From assembly GCA_963730115.1 (NCBI GenBank), contig CAVSQM010000001.1, positions 310,001 through 374,000 on the forward strand: a DNA stretch of 64,000 nt. The letters run 5' to 3'. Below are positions 1 through 8,265 of this stretch, piece by piece. Position numbers and translations under genes: made by a program. The notes beneath the pieces were generated by a model that was not told where the DNA came from, ran no database searches, and saw only the letters and a program-made list of their open reading frames with translations. Position 1 is the first letter of the stretch; each line of letters begins with the position of its first letter. The stretch comes from DASQFQ01 sp963730115 (lineage in GTDB: Bacteria; Actinomycetota; Thermoleophilia; Solirubrobacterales; Solirubrobacteraceae).

Positions 1-505
1 GCCCTCGGCGGTGCGCGCCTCCGCGCGGTCGGCCTGGTAGGCGCCCTCCACCTCGCGGGCTCTCGAGCGCGGCCACGACGGCAGGGATGTCGAGCCCGTC
101 GACGCGATCCAGCGCGACCGCCAGGTCGTCGGGGTCGTCGAGCACCAGCGGGGTCGTGAACCATGCGAACTGCAGCGCACGGAACGCGGCGTGCTCGAGG
201 TCGGGCGCCTGCAGGCGCGTCGCGACGATCGCCCGGCACGCGAGGCCGGTGGCGCTCACGCGGGCGCGTGGCTGGGTCGCGAACGGCATCCCCCGCCGGC
301 GGAAGCGCAGGTAGCCGCGCGCGGAGCCCGCGGGCGTGTAGCCGCGCTTGACGTACTGGTCGGCCTGCTCGGTCAGCCCGATCGTGACCAGCCGCCAGCG
401 CAGCTGGTCGCCGTAGCGCCAGCGCAGCACGGCGTGCGCCGGCGACGCCGAGTACGCCCACGGGCAGCCGGGGTCCGAGAAATGGGTGACCTCGATGTAT
501 CGGAC
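1..505 (-). CDS. DsbA-family thioredoxin-like oxidoreductase (N-terminal part)
   Basis: Read on the minus strand this gives a thioredoxin-fold protein of the DsbA/FrnE type. Its N-terminus carries VTHFSDPGCPWAYS, the first strand and active-site turn of that family. The usual CxxC is reduced to CPWA, so only one active-site cysteine remains, as in many actinobacterial members. The C-terminus lies beyond the window edge. Reading needs a +1 frame change near 55-64, after which the frame continues as EVEGAYQADRAEAR to the edge. No ATG, GTG or TTG lies in frame near the N-terminus, so the start is unresolved; the given end is the first residue I trust. Substrate unknown. Confidence 0.6.
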
Positions 506-567
506 TCCCGCCCTGTACCCGCGTGTGCGCGCAACTATCCGGACTATCCGTCTAGCCTTCGCCGGCC

Positions 568-1362
568 GTGGACCTCCCCGACTGCCTGTACCAGCAGGAA
601 AACGATCTCTTCGTCCCCACCGGCCTCACCCGCGGGCCCTGGGATCCGCGCTTCCAGCACGCCGGCCCGCCCGCCGCGCTGCTGGCCCGCGCGGTCGAGC
701 TCGCCGGCGTCGTCGAGCCCGGCCAGACCGGACGACTCGCGTACGACATCCTCCGGCCCATTCCGCTCGCGCCGCATCGCATGACCACCCGCACGCTGCG
801 GCCCGGCCGCAACGTCGAGCAGATCGAGGCGACGCTGCTGGACGCCGAGAGCGACACGGAGCTGATGCGCCTCAACGCGTGGCGCCTGCGCAGCGAGCCG
901 CTCGAGCTGCCCGACGGCCTCGGCCGGCCCGACGCGCCTCCTCCCCCGCCCGGCACCGGCGGCATCTCGCTGCCGAAGTTCTGGACCGAGCCGGTCGCCT
1001 ACCACGCCGCGCTCGAGTGGAGCTTCATCCACGGCGACTTCGACGCGCCCGGCCCCGCGGCGTGCTGGACGCGCCTCAGGCAGCCGCTCGTGCGCGGCGA
1101 GGAGCCCTCGCCGCTCGAGCGCCTGCTCGTGATGGCCGACGCCGCCAGCGGCATCTCGCACGTGCTCGACTGGAAGACCTGGATGTTCATCAACGTCGAG
1201 CTCGGCATCCACCTGGAGCGGCCTCCGGAGGGCGAGTGGATGGCGATGGACGCGACCACGCGGCTCGGCCCGACGGGGGCCGGGCTGTGCACGAGCGTGC
1301 TGTCCGACGAGCGCGGCCGCGTCGGCGTCTCGACCCAGACGCTGCGCGTCGCCCTGAACTAG
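568..1362 (+). CDS. Acyl-CoA thioesterase-like (double hotdog) protein
   Basis: A 264-residue protein resembling the TesB-like thioesterase family of two fused hotdog domains. N-terminal features are FQHAGPPAALLARA, where the first hotdog helix begins, and YDILRPIPL. A C-terminal hotdog carries SGISHVLDWKTWMFIN and ends near TQTLRVALN. Such proteins hydrolyse acyl-CoA thioesters in the cytoplasm; the substrate cannot be told. The GTG start at 568 follows a TAGCCT hexamer at 553-558. Transcription diverges from the DsbA-like gene. The 3' end overlaps the anti-sigma gene tail to tail by four bases. Confidence 0.75.
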   Translation: MDLPDCLYQQENDLFVPTGLTRGPWDPRFQHAGPPAALLARAVELAGVVEPGQTGRLAYDILRPIPLAPHRMTTRTLRPGRNVEQIEATLLDAESDTELMRLNAWRLRSEPLELPDGLGRPDAPPPPPGTGGISLPKFWTEPVAYHAALEWSFIHGDFDAPGPAACWTRLRQPLVRGEEPSPLERLLVMADAASGISHVLDWKTWMFINVELGIHLERPPEGEWMAMDATTRLGPTGAGLCTSVLSDERGRVGVSTQTLRVALN

Positions 1363-2028
1363 GGCCGCAGGACCTCGGGACCCGTCCTGCGCGGGTTGCC
1401 GTCGGCCGGCTCCAGCGTGACCGACAGCTCCGGGAAGCGCTTCGGGTCGGCCGCGGCGACCAGGCGCGCCGTGCCGCGGCCGGCCTCGTCGGGATGGAAC
1501 GTCCCGGCCGACACGCGGTCCGGGCGGCGCCGCGTGTCGCCCGGCGCGACGAACCACAGCTCGTAGAGGCCATCCGGGCGCGGGTCGCGGAGCCGGCGCA
1601 TGTCGAGCCGGACCTCGCGGCCGACCGGCGTGACGCGGACCGTGGCGGTGACGTCGACCGTCTCGCCCGTGGTGCTGCGGAGATCCAGGCGCTCGCCGGC
1701 GGGCTCGGCCGCCGCCCAGCACCGCGATGGCGAGCACGGCCGCGGCGGCGACGGCGGTCGCTCCGGCCATCGCGAACCGCGGCCGGCGGCGCGCGCGGGG
1801 CCGAGGCCGGCGGTCGCCGTCGTGCAGCGCGCCGAGCACGCGCGCCTCCAGCTCGGGCGGGACGTCGAACGGCGGCGCCGCGCGCTCGAGCAGCTGCGGC
1901 AGCCCTTCCAGCTCGGCGGCGTCGGCCCGGCAGCGCTCGCAGCCGAGCAGGTGCGCCTCGAAGCGGCGCGCCTCGGCGTCGTCGAGCTCGCCCATCACCC
2001 AGGCCGCGAGGTCGGTGTGCTCGGTCAT
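1359..2028 (-). CDS. Anti-sigma factor with zinc-finger (ZAS) domain, frame interrupted
   Basis: The N-terminus MTEHTDLAAWVMGELDDAEA followed by HLLGCERC gives the H-x3-C-x2-C zinc motif of anti-sigma factors of the RskA/zf-HC2 type. A single membrane segment follows near residues 85-105 (alanine/valine-rich, after an arginine-rich stretch). The extracytoplasmic part continues in another frame through RLRDPRPDGLYELWFV to a stop at 1359, so a +1 change is needed near 1708. The total length of 670 bases is one more than a multiple of three. The ATG overlaps the sigma gene stop by four bases, so the two are translationally coupled. Role: holding the neighbouring ECF sigma factor inactive at the membrane. 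Confidence 0.8.
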
Positions 2029-2606
2029 TCGTACCCCCGTTCGCCGAGGGCCTGGCGCAGCGCCCGCAGCGCGTAGAAGCAGCGCGTCTTGACGGTGCCG
2101 AGCGGCAGCTCCAGGCGGGCGGCGATGTCGGTCAGCCGCAGGTCGTGGTCGTAGGCAAGCACGAGCACCTCGCGATGCGCCGGCGACAGGGACATCATCG
2201 CCTCGCGCACGGTGACCGACAGCAACACCTCGTCGGCGCGCGCCTCGACCCCGGCCTCGTCGGCTTCGCGAGCGAACTGGCGCGACGACGGGCGGCGGCG
2301 CAGGTCGGCCGCCACCCGGCGGGCGATCGTGAACAGGAGCGCGCGGACGGTGCCGCGCTCCGGGTCGAAGCGCGGAGCCGACTGCCAGAGGCGGACGAAG
2401 GACTCCTGCACGAGCTCCTCCGCGAGGCCGCGGTCGCCCAGGATCCGCAACCCGAAGCCGTACAGCCGCGTCTCGTAGCGGCGGTAGAGGGCGCGCAGCG
2501 TCGGCTCATGGTCACCGGCGGCGGCACGAGCGAGGAGGTCGGCCTCCTCGGCGTCGACGTCGGCGAGCGCGGGGCTGGCGAGCTGGCGGAGCATGGGCGG
2601 GCACAC
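2025..2606 (-). CDS. ECF RNA polymerase sigma factor
   Basis: A 193-residue sigma-70 family protein. Region 2 is visible as YGFGLRILGDRGLAEELVQ and FVRLWQSAPRFDP. Region 4 is SPAHREVLVLAYDHDL with helix-turn-helix LTDIAARLELPLGTVKTR. The size and the downstream ZAS anti-sigma fit the SigK-like ECF group. Start is GTG at 2606; an ATG four codons later (2594) is equally possible. The adjacent DUF4394 gene upstream on the same strand is a likely target or partner, since such proteins often sit beside SigK/RskA pairs (family knowledge). A 12-bp hairpin separates them. Confidence 0.88.
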   Translation of the reverse strand: MCPPMLRQLASPALADVDAEEADLLARAAAGDHEPTLRALYRRYETRLYGFGLRILGDRGLAEELVQESFVRLWQSAPRFDPERGTVRALLFTIARRVAADLRRRPSSRQFAREADEAGVEARADEVLLSVTVREAMMSLSPAHREVLVLAYDHDLRLTDIAARLELPLGTVKTRCFYALRALRQALGERGYE

Positions 2607-2620
2607 CGGAATGCGCCGGG

Positions 2621-2650
2621 CCCCGCCGAGCGGATCACCGCTCGGCGGGG
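2621..2650 (-). terminator. GC-rich 12-bp hairpin between DUF4394 and sigma genes
   Basis: A perfect inverted repeat has arms at 2621-2632 and 2639-2650 (CCCCGCCGAGCG and its complement) with a six-base loop. It lies just after the DUF4394 stop codon in the direction of transcription and before the sigma start. There is no U-tract, as is common in GC-rich actinobacteria, so it may terminate or attenuate read-through from the DUF4394 gene. Termination is inferred. Confidence 0.55.
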
Positions 2651-2664
2651 GTTCCGCGCGGCGT

Positions 2665-3483
2665 CTAGGCGTCCTGCCAGGCCGCGAGGCCGGTGACGAC
2701 GAGCCGGCGGCTGCCGCCGATGCGCCCGAGCTGGCGCGTCGCGCCCGTGTTCGGGTCGACTGTGTAGAGGCGGCCGCGCGTGCCGAGGTAGCCGGTGTTC
2801 TTCGCGCCGGCGATGTCGAAGCCGGCCTGGTCCTGGACGTCGATCCCGAGCCGGCGGCCGTCCTTCAGCGTGCCGTCGTTGGGCGGATCCTGCTTGAGGA
2901 CCATGTCGCTCGCCGAGTCGATGACGTAGAGCGTGGTGGCGGTCGGGCGCGTCGCGCTGAACGTCGAGTTCAGATAGGCGGCGCCGACGATCCGGGGCGC
3001 GCCGGGATTGAGGTCCTTGTCGGGCATCAGCACCGTGCCCTCGTCGACGTTGAGGCGGAGGTTCTGGCGCGCGTCGGAGACGACCCGGATCTTGTCCGGT
3101 ACCGGGTTGAAGTCGACGCCGAACCACTGGCCGCGCAGGGCGGGCGTGAACGCCGGGCCCTCGGCGACGGCGATCCCGGTGCGCGGGTTGACGCGGTAGA
3201 CGACCGAGTCGCTGCCGACGCCGTAGAGGTCGCCGGTCGCGGGCCGGAAGTCGATGCCGGTCAGCGACACGCCGGCGGGCAGGCCGGTGATCGCCCGCAC
3301 GTCGCGGAGGCGCTCCGGATTGCGCGCGTTGAAGCGGATCAGCTGGTTCTGGTCGGTGGTGGCCCACAGCATGCGCGCCTCCACGCGCTGGCCTGAGTGG
3401 TGCCGGTCGGTGGCGGATGCCGCACCGACGGCGGCGAGGGAGAGGACAGCGCTCACGGCGAGCGCAAGGCGGAGACGGCTCAC
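2665..3483 (-). CDS. Secreted DUF4394 domain protein
   Basis: A 272-residue protein with a signal peptide (VSRLRLALAVSAVLSLAAVG, then ASA) followed by a DUF4394 beta-propeller-like body. Recurrent elements are GIDFRPATGDLYGVGSD, NPRTGIAV, FGVDFNPVPDKIRVVSD and TLYVIDSASD, and it ends GLAAWQD. The GTG start at 3483 is chosen because an AGGAGG ribosome site lies eight bases upstream and the signal peptide begins there. Exported; function unknown. It sits upstream of and on the same strand as the sigma/anti-sigma pair. Confidence 0.8.
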   Translation of the reverse strand: MSRLRLALAVSAVLSLAAVGAASATDRHHSGQRVEARMLWATTDQNQLIRFNARNPERLRDVRAITGLPAGVSLTGIDFRPATGDLYGVGSDSVVYRVNPRTGIAVAEGPAFTPALRGQWFGVDFNPVPDKIRVVSDARQNLRLNVDEGTVLMPDKDLNPGAPRIVGAAYLNSTFSATRPTATTLYVIDSASDMVLKQDPPNDGTLKDGRRLGIDVQDQAGFDIAGAKNTGYLGTRGRLYTVDPNTGATRQLGRIGGSRRLVVTGLAAWQDA

Positions 3484-3594
3484 GAGGAGACCTCCTGGAC
3501 GGGGAGCGGGATGTCCGCCAGTTCGGAGCGACCCGCGCAGAAGGTTCATCCGGGCTTCAACGAACTGCCCGTCAGGGGTAAAGTCCAGGGTCCA

Positions 3595-3945
3595 GTGACC
3601 TTGACGGGCTGGATCTTCATGGTCGGGTTGCGCGTCTTCGACATCGGCGCGCTCATCGTGTGGCTGGTGTGGTTCTTCAAGCTGCGCGACGACGATGACG
3701 ACGAGGGCGGCGGTGGTGGCGGGCGCGGCCCCGACGACGGTCCGGATGGCCCTCCCCTGCCGGACGCGGGACCCTGGCCGCGGCGCCGGCGTGACCATCT
3801 CGGCGATCTCAGCCCGGCAAAGTTGACCAAACCGACCAGGTTTGACAGGTTTCGAACATGGCCCGCCTCACCCCAGACCCGACCTTCTACGCCTCGCCGT
3901 CGGACGCAGCCAATGCGCCCGCGGAGACCCACGCGTACGTCGTAG
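3595..3945 (+). CDS. Small single-pass membrane protein with acidic/glycine-rich tail
   Basis: A GTG at 3595 opens TLTGWIFMVGLRVFDIGAL, a hydrophobic helix running on through IVWLVWFFKLR. This is followed by DDDDDEGGGGGGRGPDDG and a proline-rich stretch, PPLPDAGPWPRRRRDH. Small proteins of this architecture (one helix, acidic run, PWPRR motif) recur in Actinobacteria, but I know no function. The open frame runs 88 bases into the SBP56 gene, so the natural C-terminus probably lies near 3820 and the distal part may be spurious. The 111 bases before it (3484-3594) hold only the DUF4394 ribosome site and presumably its promoter. Confidence 0.5.
   Translation: MTLTGWIFMVGLRVFDIGALIVWLVWFFKLRDDDDDEGGGGGGRGPDDGPDGPPLPDAGPWPRRRRDHLGDLSPAKLTKPTRFDRFRTWPASPQTRPSTPRRRTQPMRPRRPTRTS
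3823..3857 (+). promoter_or_regulatory. Sigma-70-type promoter of SBP56 operon, leaderless
   Basis: TTGACC at 3823-3828, a 17-base spacer, CAGGTT at 3846-3851 and six bases lead straight to the ATG at 3858. The expected transcription start is at or next to the ATG, and there is no Shine-Dalgarno sequence. An AAACC-GACCA-GGTTT inverted repeat falls within the spacer and could be an operator. The spacing is seen directly; promoter activity is inferred. Confidence 0.55.
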
Positions 3946-5258
3946 CGCTCAACACCGGCACGAACGGTGACCGCGCACCCGACGCGCTGACCGTCCTCGA
4001 CCTCGAGGACGGCTCCCCCACCTACGGCCAGCTCGTCGGCCGTCTCGACATGCCGAACGTCGGCGACGAGCTCCACCACTTCGGCTGGAACGCCTGCTCG
4101 TCGGCGCTCTGCCCGTGGGCGGCGCATCCCCACATCGAGCGCCGCTACCTGCTGGTCCCCGGGCTGCGCTCGTCGCGGATCCACATCGTCGACGTCAAGG
4201 ACGACCCCCACAACCCGACGCTCTCGAAGGTCATCGAGGCCGACGAGATCGCGTCCAAGACCGGCTACTCGCGCCCGCACACGATCCACTGCGGCCCCGA
4301 CGGCATCTACGTCTCGGCGCTCGGCAACCCCGAGGGCGACGGCCCTGGCGGCATCTTCCTGCTCGACCACGAGAACTTCAGCGTCAAGGGCGCCTGGGAG
4401 CAGGACCGCGGGCCGCAGGAGCTGGCCTACGACTTCTGGTGGCACCTCAACCAGGGCACGGTCATCACCTCCGAGTGGGGCACGCCGAACATGGTCGAGA
4501 ACGGCCTCCAGCCCGACCTGCTGCTGAGCAACCAGTACGGCCACAAGCTCCACATCTGGGACCTCGAGAAGCGCACGCACGTCCAGGAGATCGACCTCGG
4601 CGCCGAGCACCAGATGGTGCTCGAGCTGCGGCCGGCGCACGACCCGCGCAAGGCGTACGGGTTCGTGGGCGTGGTCGCCTCGACCGCGGACCTGACCGCC
4701 TCGATCTGGCTCTGGGAGCGCAACGAGGACGGCACGTTCAAGGCCGAGAAGGTCATCACGATCCCGCCGGAGCCGGCCGAGACCGAGCAGCTCCCGCCCG
4801 CGTTGCAGCCGTTCGGCGCCGTGCCGCCGCTGGTCACCGACATCGCGCTGTCGGTCGACGACCAGTCGCTGGTCGTCTCCTGCTGGGGCACCGGCGAGCT
4901 CAAGCGCTACGACGTGTCCGACCCGCGCAACCCGCGCGAGACGGGCTCCGTGCGCCTGGGCGGCATCGTCGAGCGCGCGCCGCACCCGGCCGCCGGCCCG
5001 CTCAACGGCGGCCCGCAGATGGTCGAGCTGTCGCGCGACGGCAAGCGCGTCTACCTGACCAACTCGCTCTACGCGGCGTGGGACGCCCAGTTCTACCCCG
5101 AGGGGATCGACGGCTGGCTGGTCAAGCTCGACGCCGGCGACGACGGCTCGCTGACGCTCGACCCCGACCTGTTCGTCGAGTACAGCGGCGAGCGGCCGCA
5201 CCAGGTGCGGCTGGCGGGCGGCGACGCCTCGAGCGACTCGTACTGCTTCCCCGACTAG
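3858..5258 (+). CDS. SBP56-family protein (methanethiol oxidase-like)
   Basis: A 466-residue member of the selenium-binding protein 56 family, full length. Diagnostic segments are DELHHFGWNACSS, RRYLLVPGLRSSRIH, YSRPHTIHCGPDGIY, NPEGDGPGGIFLLD, EWGTPNMVENGL, YGHKLHIWDL, GAEHQMVLELRPAHDP, GGPQMVELSRDGKRVY and SGERPHQVRLAGGD. Conserved histidines and the cysteine in NACSS correspond to residues thought to bind copper. Relatives oxidise methanethiol to formaldehyde, sulfide and peroxide. No twin-arginine or Sec signal is evident, so it should be cytoplasmic. It heads an operon with a membrane protein (four-base gap) and an alcohol dehydrogenase, which could handle aldehyde products (inference). 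Confidence 0.9.
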   Translation: MARLTPDPTFYASPSDAANAPAETHAYVVALNTGTNGDRAPDALTVLDLEDGSPTYGQLVGRLDMPNVGDELHHFGWNACSSALCPWAAHPHIERRYLLVPGLRSSRIHIVDVKDDPHNPTLSKVIEADEIASKTGYSRPHTIHCGPDGIYVSALGNPEGDGPGGIFLLDHENFSVKGAWEQDRGPQELAYDFWWHLNQGTVITSEWGTPNMVENGLQPDLLLSNQYGHKLHIWDLEKRTHVQEIDLGAEHQMVLELRPAHDPRKAYGFVGVVASTADLTASIWLWERNEDGTFKAEKVITIPPEPAETEQLPPALQPFGAVPPLVTDIALSVDDQSLVVSCWGTGELKRYDVSDPRNPRETGSVRLGGIVERAPHPAAGPLNGGPQMVELSRDGKRVYLTNSLYAAWDAQFYPEGIDGWLVKLDAGDDGSLTLDPDLFVEYSGERPHQVRLAGGDASSDSYCFPD

Positions 5259-5262
5259 CACG

Positions 5263-5916
5263 ATGGACCAGCTCTGGCCCTGGATCCTGATGGCGCTGCT
5301 CGGCGCCTATCACGGGCTCAACCCGGCCATGGGCTGGCTGTTCGCGGTCGCGCTCGGCATGCAGGAGCGCGACCGCAAGGCGGTGGTGCGGGCGCTGCCC
5401 GCGATCGCGATCGGGCACGAGGCGTCGATCCTGCTGGTGGCGGCGCTCGTGCTCGGGCTGGGGCTGCTGGCCGACGGTTCGGCGCTGCACCTGGCGGCGG
5501 GGATCGCGCTGATCACGTTCGGCGTGTTCCGCTTCGTCAAGCCGCGCGCGCACTTTCGCTGGGTGCGGATGACGGTCAACCGGCGCGAGCTGACCTGGTG
5601 GTCGTTCCTGATGTCGACCGCGCACGGCGCCGGGCTGATGGTGGCGCCGGTGCTGATCGGGGCGGGCGCCGTGAGCGACGCGGAGGCGTCCTCGAACCAC
5701 GCGCTCGCGCTGGCGGAGTCGGGCGGGCTCAGCATCCCGGGCGGCGTGCTGGCGATCACGCTGCACGTGGGCGCGATGCTTGCAGTCATGGGCGTGGTGG
5801 CGCTGCTCGTCTATGACCACGTCGGCGTGCAGGTGCTGCGCAAGTCGTGGATCAACCTGGACGCCGTGTGGGCGGGCGCGTTCGTGCTCGCCGGAGTGCT
5901 CACGCTGTTCACGTGA
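5263..5916 (+). CDS. Polytopic membrane protein of the SBP56 operon
   Basis: A 217-residue protein with about six hydrophobic helices. Near the N-terminus is GAYHGLNPAMGWLFAVALG, with His, Asn and Pro in the first membrane segment; later are IGHEASILLV and STAHGAGLMVAPVLIG, each with an intramembrane histidine. This recalls metal-transport proteins of the nickel/cobalt or TauE-like folds, but I cannot assign a family. It begins four bases after SBP56, a copper-dependent enzyme family, so copper delivery or sulfur-compound export are reasonable guesses. The stop overlaps the GTG of the next gene. Confidence 0.7.
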   Translation: MDQLWPWILMALLGAYHGLNPAMGWLFAVALGMQERDRKAVVRALPAIAIGHEASILLVAALVLGLGLLADGSALHLAAGIALITFGVFRFVKPRAHFRWVRMTVNRRELTWWSFLMSTAHGAGLMVAPVLIGAGAVSDAEASSNHALALAESGGLSIPGGVLAITLHVGAMLAVMGVVALLVYDHVGVQVLRKSWINLDAVWAGAFVLAGVLTLFT

Positions 5917-6869
5917 AAGCGGCGCTCCTCGACCAGCCGGGGCGGCCGCTGCGGATCGCCGAGGTCGAGGAGCCCGTGGCGGGGCCGGGGCAGTTGCGGC
6001 TGCGCGTCGAGGCGTGCGGCGTCTGCCGGACCGACCTGCATCTGCGCGACGGCGAGGTCGACGCGGGCCACCTGCCGCTCGTGCCCGGCCATCAGATCGT
6101 GGGGCTCACCGACGACGGGCGGCGGGTCGGGGTGCCGTGGCTGGGCTGGACGTGCGGCGAGTGCTCGTATTGCCGCTCCGGCCGCGAGAACCTGTGCGTG
6201 CGAGCGCGCTTCACCGGCCGCGACATCGACGGCGGCTACGCGGAGCTCGCCGTCGCCGACGAGCGCTTCTGCTTCGACCTGCCGGCCGACGCCGATCCGC
6301 TGCAGCTCGCGCCGCTGCTGTGCGGCGGGCTGATCGGCCACCGCGCGCTGCGGCTGGCCGGCGACGGGCAGCGGCTGGGCCTCTACGGCTTTGGCGCCGC
6401 CGCGCACATCATCTGCCAGGTGGCGGTGGCCGAGGGGCGGCGCGTGTTCGCGTTCACCCGCGCGTCGGACGCTGCGGCTCAGGAGCTCGCGCGGTCGCTG
6501 GGCGCGGAGTGGGCCGGCGATTCGATGGCGCCCGGGCCGGAGCCGCTGGACGCGGCGCTGATCTTCGCGCCGGTCGGCGAGCTCGTGCCGGCCGCGCTGC
6601 GGGCCGTGGCGCCCGGCGGGACCGTGGTGTGCGCGGGGATCCACATGAGCGACATCCCCTCCTTCCCCTACCGCGACCTGTGGGAGGAGCGCGTCCTGCG
6701 CTCGGTGGCGAACCTCACGCGCGCCGACGCCGAGGAGTTCCTGGCGCTGGCGCCGCGAGTGCCGGTCCGCACCACCGTCACGCCCTTCCCCCTCGATGAA
6801 GCGGAGGACGCGCTGCAGCGGTTGCGGACCGGCGAGCTCGCGGGTGCGGCCGTGCTCCGACCGGACTAG
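5913..6869 (+). CDS. Zinc-dependent alcohol dehydrogenase (MDR family)
   Basis: A 318-residue medium-chain dehydrogenase. The N-terminal catalytic domain shows EACGVCRTDLHLRDGEV (first zinc ligand Cys) and PLVPGHQIVG (His). The structural-zinc lobe is CGECSYCRSGRENLC (four Cys). The Rossmann domain has LGLYGFGAAAHI in place of the usual GxGxxG. It ends AGAAVLRPD. It reversibly oxidises alcohols or reduces aldehydes with NAD(P). The GTG at 5913 overlaps the preceding stop (GTGA), so it belongs to the SBP56 operon. Its 3' end overlaps the RTX gene tail to tail. Confidence 0.87.
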   Translation: MKAALLDQPGRPLRIAEVEEPVAGPGQLRLRVEACGVCRTDLHLRDGEVDAGHLPLVPGHQIVGLTDDGRRVGVPWLGWTCGECSYCRSGRENLCVRARFTGRDIDGGYAELAVADERFCFDLPADADPLQLAPLLCGGLIGHRALRLAGDGQRLGLYGFGAAAHIICQVAVAEGRRVFAFTRASDAAAQELARSLGAEWAGDSMAPGPEPLDAALIFAPVGELVPAALRAVAPGGTVVCAGIHMSDIPSFPYRDLWEERVLRSVANLTRADAEEFLALAPRVPVRTTVTPFPLDEAEDALQRLRTGELAGAAVLRPD

Positions 6870-8165
6870 TCGGAGACCGTCGTGGTCTCCGTCTCCGTGT
6901 TGTTGGCGGCGACGGGGTCGACCGGGCCGCTGCCCGCCACGGTGGCCTTCACCGTGCGGTTGCCGGCCTCGCCCCAGCTGACGCCCATCACGCGGGTGGC
7001 GCTCGCGCCCGCGGCGAGCGTGCCGAGGCTGCAGGTGACCTTCGTCGCCGGGAACATCGTCTGCGGGCAGCCGGTCGGGCGGGTGATGGCGGACCACGCC
7101 GGGTCGACCTCCAGCTCCAGCGAGACGGCCTCGGCGGCCACGGGGCCGGCGTTGCTGACGGTGACCGTGTAGGGGACGCTGACGAACGACGTGGCGCTGG
7201 GCGCGGCCGAGACCGAGACGGAGAGGTCGGCGCCCTGGGGGGCGGGCTTCGCCTCGACCGTGGTGGTCTGGCTCGCGGAGTCGTCGGAGGCGTCGGGGTC
7301 CGCGACGGGCGAGTCGACCACGCTGGTGACCGTCTTCGCGCCGGTCGAGCCGTGGGTGACGGTCAGCACGCGCGTGGCCGACGCGCCCGAGCGCGAGGTC
7401 GCCGACCGCGCAGGTGACCACGGCGGCCGCCTGGCTGCAGCCGCTCGCGGCCGCCACGGTGGCGTCGGCCGGGACGGTCGTGGCGACCGTCACGCCCGTG
7501 GCCGTGTTCGGGCCGGCGTTGTCGATGCGGACGCGGTACTCGACCGCGTCACCGTGGACCACCGGGTCGACGTTGTCGGTCAGCGTCACCGAGAGGTCCG
7601 CCTTGGGGGGAGCCGGCGGAGGCGTCGTGCCGCTGCTCTCGCAGTCGCGGTGCTTCGGGTCGCTGCTGTCCGCGGTCACGCTGTCCTTGCCGCTGCCGCA
7701 GCTGATCAGCAGGTCGCGCCGGCCGTCGAGGGCCTTCACCGCATCGTCGTCCGCGCCGGCCGCGAGCGCGTCCGCACCGGAGCCGCCGTCGAGCGTGTCC
7801 TTGCCCGACGAGCCGGCGAGCACGTCCGTGCCCTCGCCGCCGCCGACGGTGTCGTTGCCCACGCCGCCGTCGGCGAGGTCGTTGCCCTTCTCGCCCTGGA
7901 GGCTGTCGTTGCCCGTGCCGCCCTCGAGGACGTCGTGGCCGTCGCCGCCCAGGAGGACGTCGTCGCCGCCGAGGCCGCGGAGCTTGTCGTTGCCGCCCTT
8001 GCCGCAGATGACGTCGCGGCCGGACGTGCCGGTCAGGGTCTCGCTGCGGTCGCTGCCGCGGACCGTGCACGAGGGCGACGATGCGGCCGCCGAGGTGGAG
8101 ATGACGAGGGCCACGGCGACCGTGGCGAGGGGGAGCAGCCGAGGGCTGATGAGCATCCGTGCCAT
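6866..8165 (-). CDS. Secreted RTX-like calcium-binding protein with two DUF11 repeats, frame interrupted
   Basis: A signal peptide (MARMLISPRLLPLATVAVAL, then cleavage near ASS) precedes about nine glycine/aspartate nonapeptides of the RTX type (GGKGNDKLRGLGGDDVLLGG style) at residues about 45-130. Two DUF11 domains follow, each with the NAGPNTATGV or NAGPVAAEAV signature. The first ends GDLALG and the reading frame then changes by +1 near 7385-7397 before ATRVLTVTHGST; the full span of 1300 bases is one over a multiple of three. RTX repeats bind calcium after export; DUF11 domains are common in surface proteins. A calcium-stabilised surface or matrix protein is the likely role. Confidence 0.78.
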
Positions 8166-8265
8166 GGCTGTCTTGTCGGCCGCAGGCGCGCCGTTCGCCC
8201 GGAATCCCGCGGGGAGTGGACAACCGTCGGACCTCGGGCCCGTCCCGCGCCGTACTAGGGAGGCG

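Noticed and set aside
486..2696. Very long open frames antisense to or out of frame with real genes (also 3546-5261 minus, 16691-19123 minus, 32424-34721 plus)
   Set aside because: At this GC content stops are rare in all frames; translations are Arg/Ala/Pro-rich without family motifs and oppose well-supported genes.
3842..3860. Shine-Dalgarno start for SBP56
   Set aside because: No purine-rich site precedes the ATG; promoter spacing instead indicates a leaderless message.
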